NCBI GenBank assembly: GCA_964494985.1
Contig: CAZBUB010000032.1
Coordinates: 1 to 27,440 of the forward strand
From: CAZBUB01 sp964494985
GTDB lineage: Bacteria > Desulfobacterota > Desulfovibrionia > Desulfovibrionales > Desulfothermaceae
Direction: 5' to 3'
Length of the DNA: 27,440 nt
In this document: in pieces, positions 23,949-27,440 of the stretch
How the letters are laid out: every line of letters begins with the position of its first letter
How positions within the stretch are numbered: the first letter of the stretch is position 1
Notes under the pieces: generated by a model
The model's database searches: none
Seen by the model: only the letters and a program-made list of their open reading frames with translations
Told to the model about the DNA's origin: nothing
Translations under genes and position numbers: made by a program

Positions 23949-25355
23949 ATGAGAATCAAGCATGTAATGTGCACTTTTTTTGTTATTTTCTTTTTGACTG
24001 GCGCGGTGCCGGCCCAGGCAGAGCTCCCAGAATTCAGCGGTCTGGCCCAGGAGGCTGGGCCCGCAGTGGTCAACATCAGTACGGTCAAGGTGGTAGAGGA
24101 TTCCCAGAGGCTGCATCCATTTTTTCGACAATTTGAGGAAGACAGTCCCATGAACGACTTCTTCAGGGAATTCTTTGGGGATATGCCCCGGCAAGAAAGA
24201 AGGCAGAATTCCTTGGGATCCGGGTTTATCATTTCCCAGGAAGGTTATGTGGTAACTAATAACCATGTTGTTGAAAAAGCTGACGAGATTGAGGTCACCC
24301 TGCAAGGGGTGGAAGACTCCATTCCAGCAGAGGTGGTTGGCAGGGATCCAGAGACTGACCTGGCTTTGCTCAAGATAGATACAGATGAAGATTTGCCGGT
24401 TCTGGAGTTCGGAGATTCCGATAAGTTGGAAGTGGGACAATGGGTGGCAGCCATTGGCAATCCCTTTGGGTTGGACCATACAGTGACTGCAGGCATTATT
24501 AGCGCCAAAGGCAGAGTGATTGGCGCAGGTCCATATGATAATTTCTTGCAGACTGATGCCTCTATTAATCCTGGAAACAGTGGCGGCCCTCTTTTAAACC
24601 TACAAGGTAAGGTGGTGGGCATCAATACCGCGATAGTCTCTAGCGGCCAGGGCATAGGCTTTGCCATTCCGAGCAACATGGCCAAAGAGGTGATCTCTCA
24701 GCTGCAGGAGTACCAAAAGGTCAAACGGGGCTGGCTGGGGGTGACCATCCAGGATGTGGACCAGAATTCTGCTAAAGCCCTGGGCCTGCCGGAAGCAAAG
24801 GGTGCGCTTATAGCCTCGGTACAGGAAGGGGATCCTGCGCATGAGGCAGGGCTCAGGCCTGGAGACGTAATCATTGGGCTTAATGGTAAAGCTATCAAAG
24901 ATGCAGGGGATCTGACGAGAAAAATTGGCAATATGAAGCCAGATCAGGAAGTGGAGATGAGGTTCTGGCGGCAGGGGAAAAAGCGTTCTGTGCAGCTTAA
25001 GCTGGGTGAAAGGGATCTGGAAACTGCCCGCAAGGATCAGGAGCAAAGGCCCGGGCCGAAGCAGGCAGACTTCTTGGGCATGCAGGTCAAGCAGCTTAAC
25101 CAAGAGGAGGCCAGGGCCCTGGATCTGCCAGCAGCGCAAGGCCTGCTGGTTACAGAAGTGGAAGATGACTCCCCTGCAACCCAAGCCAACATGCGCAGGG
25201 GGGATGTCATCCTGGAGGCCAATGGCCAGGAAGTAAATCATCCGCAGGAACTCCAAGAGATCCTGGAAGGGGATGCCAAGGACAAGGGCGTGGTTATGCT
25301 GCTCATCAACCGTCAGGGGCAAAATTTATTTCGGACCATACCCATACCTGAGTAG
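23949..25355 (+). CDS. degP: HtrA/DegP-type periplasmic serine protease
   Basis: 468-residue periplasmic protease-chaperone for misfolded envelope proteins. From the ATG at 23949 it has a signal peptide (about residues 1-24, ending PAQA). The trypsin-like domain has catalytic H106 (TNNHVV), D137 (ETDLALLKID) and S211 (GNSGGPL). Two PDZ domains follow at about 240-340 (RGWLGVTIQDV) and 375-465. The start is chosen because an AGGAGAT site precedes it and it yields the signal peptide; the frame stays open further upstream through the preceding small gene but has no support. DegP and DegQ cannot be separated by eye. ispE follows within 10 bases. Confidence 0.95.
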   Translation: MRIKHVMCTFFVIFFLTGAVPAQAELPEFSGLAQEAGPAVVNISTVKVVEDSQRLHPFFRQFEEDSPMNDFFREFFGDMPRQERRQNSLGSGFIISQEGYVVTNNHVVEKADEIEVTLQGVEDSIPAEVVGRDPETDLALLKIDTDEDLPVLEFGDSDKLEVGQWVAAIGNPFGLDHTVTAGIISAKGRVIGAGPYDNFLQTDASINPGNSGGPLLNLQGKVVGINTAIVSSGQGIGFAIPSNMAKEVISQLQEYQKVKRGWLGVTIQDVDQNSAKALGLPEAKGALIASVQEGDPAHEAGLRPGDVIIGLNGKAIKDAGDLTRKIGNMKPDQEVEMRFWRQGKKRSVQLKLGERDLETARKDQEQRPGPKQADFLGMQVKQLNQEEARALDLPAAQGLLVTEVEDDSPATQANMRRGDVILEANGQEVNHPQELQEILEGDAKDKGVVMLLINRQGQNLFRTIPIPE

Positions 25356-25365
25356 TGAAGAAAAT

Positions 25366-26217
25366 ATGCAAGAGTTGCAGGCCGTCTGCAAAGCCAATCT
25401 GTTTTTGCGCATTCTTGGCAAGCGAAGTGACGGCCTGCATGAGCTGCAGAGCTTATTTTATCCGCTGCAAAGCCCTAGGGACAGATTGTTTGTCACTTGG
25501 GCGGCACCTGGGACAGGACTGGAGCTTAGCTGTTCAGACCCGGGCCTGGAGGGGAAGCATAATATCCTATGCCGGGCCTACCAGCTCTTTGCAGAGCAAA
25601 CGGGTCTGAAGCCTGATTTAAAAGTGCATCTGGAAAAACAGATTCCTCAGGGCGCAGGCCTAGGTGGAGGCAGCTCAGACGCGGCTTGCCTTTTGCTTTA
25701 TCTCAAGCAGCTCTTCCCGGAGAGGCCTGTGGATCTGGCTTATTTGGCCAGACGCCTCGGTGCAGATGTCAGTTTCTTTTTGCAAGGCAGACCAGCTTGG
25801 GTTCAGGGCGCAGGTGAAAAGATTACCCCTTTGGATACTGATTTAAGAGGGTTCAGTCTGCTGGTAGTCTGTCCAGATATGCATATCTCCACAGCCGAGG
25901 CTTATGCCCTCTGGGATAGCTGTCAGGGGGATAAAGCTGGTCATGCAGAACACCATTGGGCCTTGACAAGCTTTGGAAGTGGATATAAGAATTTTTTCCC
26001 TGCGAGCGGGAGACTGCTTTGGAACAGCTTCGAGCAGGTAGTGTTTGACCGTTACCCGGAGTTATATTATATCAAAAAAGAATTGCTTGCCCGAGGTGCT
26101 GCAGCCGCAGTGCTCAGCGGATCAGGCTCAGCTTTGGTAGGCCTATTTAGGTCTCAAAGTGAGCTGCAGTCTGTCTGCGCCTATTTAGTTCAAGAACAGA
26201 TAAAATTTTATACTTGA
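25366..26217 (+). CDS. ispE: 4-diphosphocytidyl-2-C-methyl-D-erythritol kinase
   Basis: GHMP-family kinase phosphorylating CDP-ME in the non-mevalonate isoprenoid pathway (283 residues). The N-terminal lysine lies in CKANLFLRILGKRSDGLHEL. The ATP-binding glycine loop PQGAGLGGGSSDAA is at 94-107, and the catalytic aspartate region is GADVSFFLQG. A C-terminal GHMP motif AAVLSGSGSALVG closes the fold. The ATG at 25366, 10 bases after degP, gives the family N-terminus; the longer frame overlapping degP is rejected. The ispE, tRNA-Gln, prs order resembles Desulfovibrio genomes. Confidence 0.95.
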   Translation: MQELQAVCKANLFLRILGKRSDGLHELQSLFYPLQSPRDRLFVTWAAPGTGLELSCSDPGLEGKHNILCRAYQLFAEQTGLKPDLKVHLEKQIPQGAGLGGGSSDAACLLLYLKQLFPERPVDLAYLARRLGADVSFFLQGRPAWVQGAGEKITPLDTDLRGFSLLVVCPDMHISTAEAYALWDSCQGDKAGHAEHHWALTSFGSGYKNFFPASGRLLWNSFEQVVFDRYPELYYIKKELLARGAAAAVLSGSGSALVGLFRSQSELQSVCAYLVQEQIKFYT

Positions 26218-26226
26218 GTCTTACGC

Positions 26227-26301
26227 TGGGGTGTCGCCAAGTGGTAAGGCAACGGGTTTTGGTCCCGTCATGCGGAGGTTCGAATCCTTCCACCCCAGCC
26301 A
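26227..26301 (+). tRNA. tRNA-Gln (anticodon TTG)
   Basis: A 75-base cloverleaf. Acceptor arms TGGGGTG and CACCCCA pair fully, the discriminator is G, and CCA is encoded (26299-26301). The anticodon stem-loop ACGGG-TTTTGGT-CCCGT gives anticodon TTG, reading CAA. The T arm contains GGTTCGAATCC. It lies 9 bases after ispE. Confidence 0.96.
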
Positions 26302-26499
26302 ATCAGGCTTATCCTTCCAGGGAAGCACCCTTGTGCCTCGCCTATGTGAAAAACATAAAAAGTGCTGTTTCTCACGGAGAGGTTCAGCATCTAAGGTAAA
26401 AGGCAAAGCAGGTGCAGTTGAGCCTGGCTCGCCTAGAGGATGTGAACTGCAACTGCCTGTGGGAATATTCTGCAGGCCCAGGATGTATATGGATCGGTT
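26302..26499 (+). other. Spacer between tRNA-Gln and prs
   Basis: About 200 bases with no gene. Two potential hairpins are visible. One pairs GTGAAAAAC with GTTTCTCAC (26345-26374). The other pairs an imperfect GCAGGTGCAGTT with AACTGCAACTGC (about 26408-26457). Neither is followed by a T-tract. They could act in tRNA 3' processing or as a prs leader; nothing firmer can be said. Confidence 0.45.
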
Positions 26500-27440
26500 A
26501 TGAATACGTATGGTGATAAAAAGCTCATCTCTGGCAATGCGAATCCTGCCCTGGCAGAAGCCATTGCAAAGGAATTGGGTATAGAGCTTACTCCTACATT
26601 AGCTCAGCCCTTTAGTGACGGCGAGATCAGGGTAGAGATCGGAGACAATGTCCGGGGCAGCGATGTATTTGTCCTGCAGTCCACTTGCAACCCAGTGAAT
26701 TATAATCTGATTGAGCTCTGCTTAATGCTGGATGCCCTGAAAAGGGCTAGTGCCAAACGCATTACTGCAGTAGTGCCTTATTACGGATATGCTCGGCAGG
26801 ACCGCAAGGTAGTCCCCAGAGTGCCCATCAGTGCCAAGATGGTGGCTGACTTTTTAAGTGTAGCAGGGGCTCACCGGCTGTTGACTGTGGACCTGCATGC
26901 AGGCCAGATTCAAGGCTTTTTCGATTTGCCAGTGGATAATCTGTATGCCTCCAAGGTCCTTTTGGACTATTTGCAGCAATATAAGAATGAGCAGGTCATT
27001 ATTTCTCCGGATGCGGGGGGGACCGAAAGAGCCCGGGCCTTTGCCAAGCGTCTTGGAGCTGGTTTGGCCATAGTGGATAAAAGAAGGGATCAGCCCAACA
27101 AGGCCCAGGCTATGAACATAATCGGTGATGTGCAGGACAAATGTGCTATTGTTGTGGATGACATGATAGATACTGGAGGAACGTTGGTGGCGGCAGGCGA
27201 GGCCCTGGCAGCCAAAGGCGCTCGTGCTGTCATGGCTTGTGCCACTCATGCCGTGTTATCCGGACCTGCTGTGGAGAGGCTTGAAAAGTCCAAGTTTAGC
27301 GAAATTCTGGTCACAGATACTATCCCCTTGAGCCAGGAGGCCAGTAAGTGTCCCAAGATTAAAGTCATCACAGTAGCAGGGCTATTGGCTCAGGCCATCA
27401 AGAATATTCATCATGAAGCTTCGGTAAGCGTGCTTTTTTC
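26500..27440 (+). CDS. prs: Ribose-phosphate pyrophosphokinase (3' end cut by window)
   Basis: PRPP synthase, making phosphoribosyl pyrophosphate from ribose-5-phosphate and ATP for nucleotide, histidine and tryptophan synthesis. The open frame of 313 codons starts MNTYGDKKLISGNANPALAEAIA. Family motifs are FSDGEIRVEI, the flexible loop VVPYYGYARQDRK, TVDLHAGQIQGFFD, SPDAGGTERARAFA, and the PRPP-binding loop VVDDMIDTGGTL. The last residues in view, near SVSVLF, match the usual C-terminus, so only one or a few codons are missing beyond the window. It is interpreted as complete in the genome. Confidence 0.95.
   Translation, partial: MNTYGDKKLISGNANPALAEAIAKELGIELTPTLAQPFSDGEIRVEIGDNVRGSDVFVLQSTCNPVNYNLIELCLMLDALKRASAKRITAVVPYYGYARQDRKVVPRVPISAKMVADFLSVAGAHRLLTVDLHAGQIQGFFDLPVDNLYASKVLLDYLQQYKNEQVIISPDAGGTERARAFAKRLGAGLAIVDKRRDQPNKAQAMNIIGDVQDKCAIVVDDMIDTGGTLVAAGEALAAKGARAVMACATHAVLSGPAVERLEKSKFSEILVTDTIPLSQEASKCPKIKVITVAGLLAQAIKNIHHEASVSVLF

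Noticed and set aside
25273..25365. Longer ispE frame beginning inside degP
   Set aside because: The extra 31 residues have no family similarity, while the ATG at 25366 gives the normal IspE N-terminus right after the degP stop.
1..27440. Genome-wide reassignment of UGA
   Set aside because: UGA is the ordinary stop of miaB, fdhA, tolR and others in the window, so only context-dependent recoding fits.
1..27440. CRISPR arrays, insertion sequences with transposase, prophage genes
   Set aside because: I looked for spaced direct repeats and transposase or phage motifs on both strands and saw none.

Overview
The window looks like a chromosomal segment of an anaerobic sulfate-reducing bacterium of the Desulfobacterota, most likely Desulfovibrionales. 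This is an inference from gene order and content: miaB, a DUF151 gene, a PHP gene and tol-pal lie together, ispE, tRNA-Gln and prs lie together, and there is a large set of heterodisulfide-reductase-like (Hdr) and formate dehydrogenase genes.

Layout. At 8-649 (-) is nth. At 793-9352 (+) are cutA, miaB, a DUF151 nuclease, a PHP phosphoesterase, tolQ-tolR-tolA-tolB, a 540-base gap holding a nested inverted-repeat element, pal, and a rhomboid protease. At 22273-9343 (-) is one long tightly packed block: an HdrD-like protein, a fused double HdrA (HdrA-I), MvhD-I, a second double HdrA encoded as two genes (HdrA-IIa and HdrA-IIb), MvhD-II, an FdhB-like iron-sulfur protein, FdhA and pyruvate kinase. 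At 22464-27440 (+) are a HAD phosphatase, hypC with a small unknown gene, an HtrA/DegP protease, ispE, tRNA-Gln(TTG) and prs, which is cut by the window end.

The central observation is that five genes of the minus-strand block are interrupted by six in-frame UGA codons. Each falls exactly where the family carries a conserved cysteine, and each is followed at a suitable distance by a hairpin resembling a bacterial SECIS. I read all six as selenocysteine: FdhA U136, HdrA-I U64, HdrA-IIa U56, MvhD-I U67, and MvhD-II U17 and U68. A conventional gene caller would break each of these genes into fragments. UGA is also used as an ordinary stop here (miaB, fdhA and others), so this is not a genome-wide code change.

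Working model (inference): the block encodes a soluble electron-bifurcating or confurcating machine. Formate is oxidised at FdhA, electrons pass through the FdhB-like protein and the MvhD [2Fe-2S] proteins to the HdrA flavoproteins, and an HdrD-like CCG-domain protein provides the other exit. The order HdrD-like, double HdrA, Sec-MvhD matches my recollection of bamD-bamE-bamF in class II benzoyl-CoA reductase clusters. The HdrA-MvhD part appears twice, once fused and once split, and the second copy is attached to formate dehydrogenase. No HdrB/HdrC pair, hydrogenase or selenocysteine machinery gene is visible in the window.
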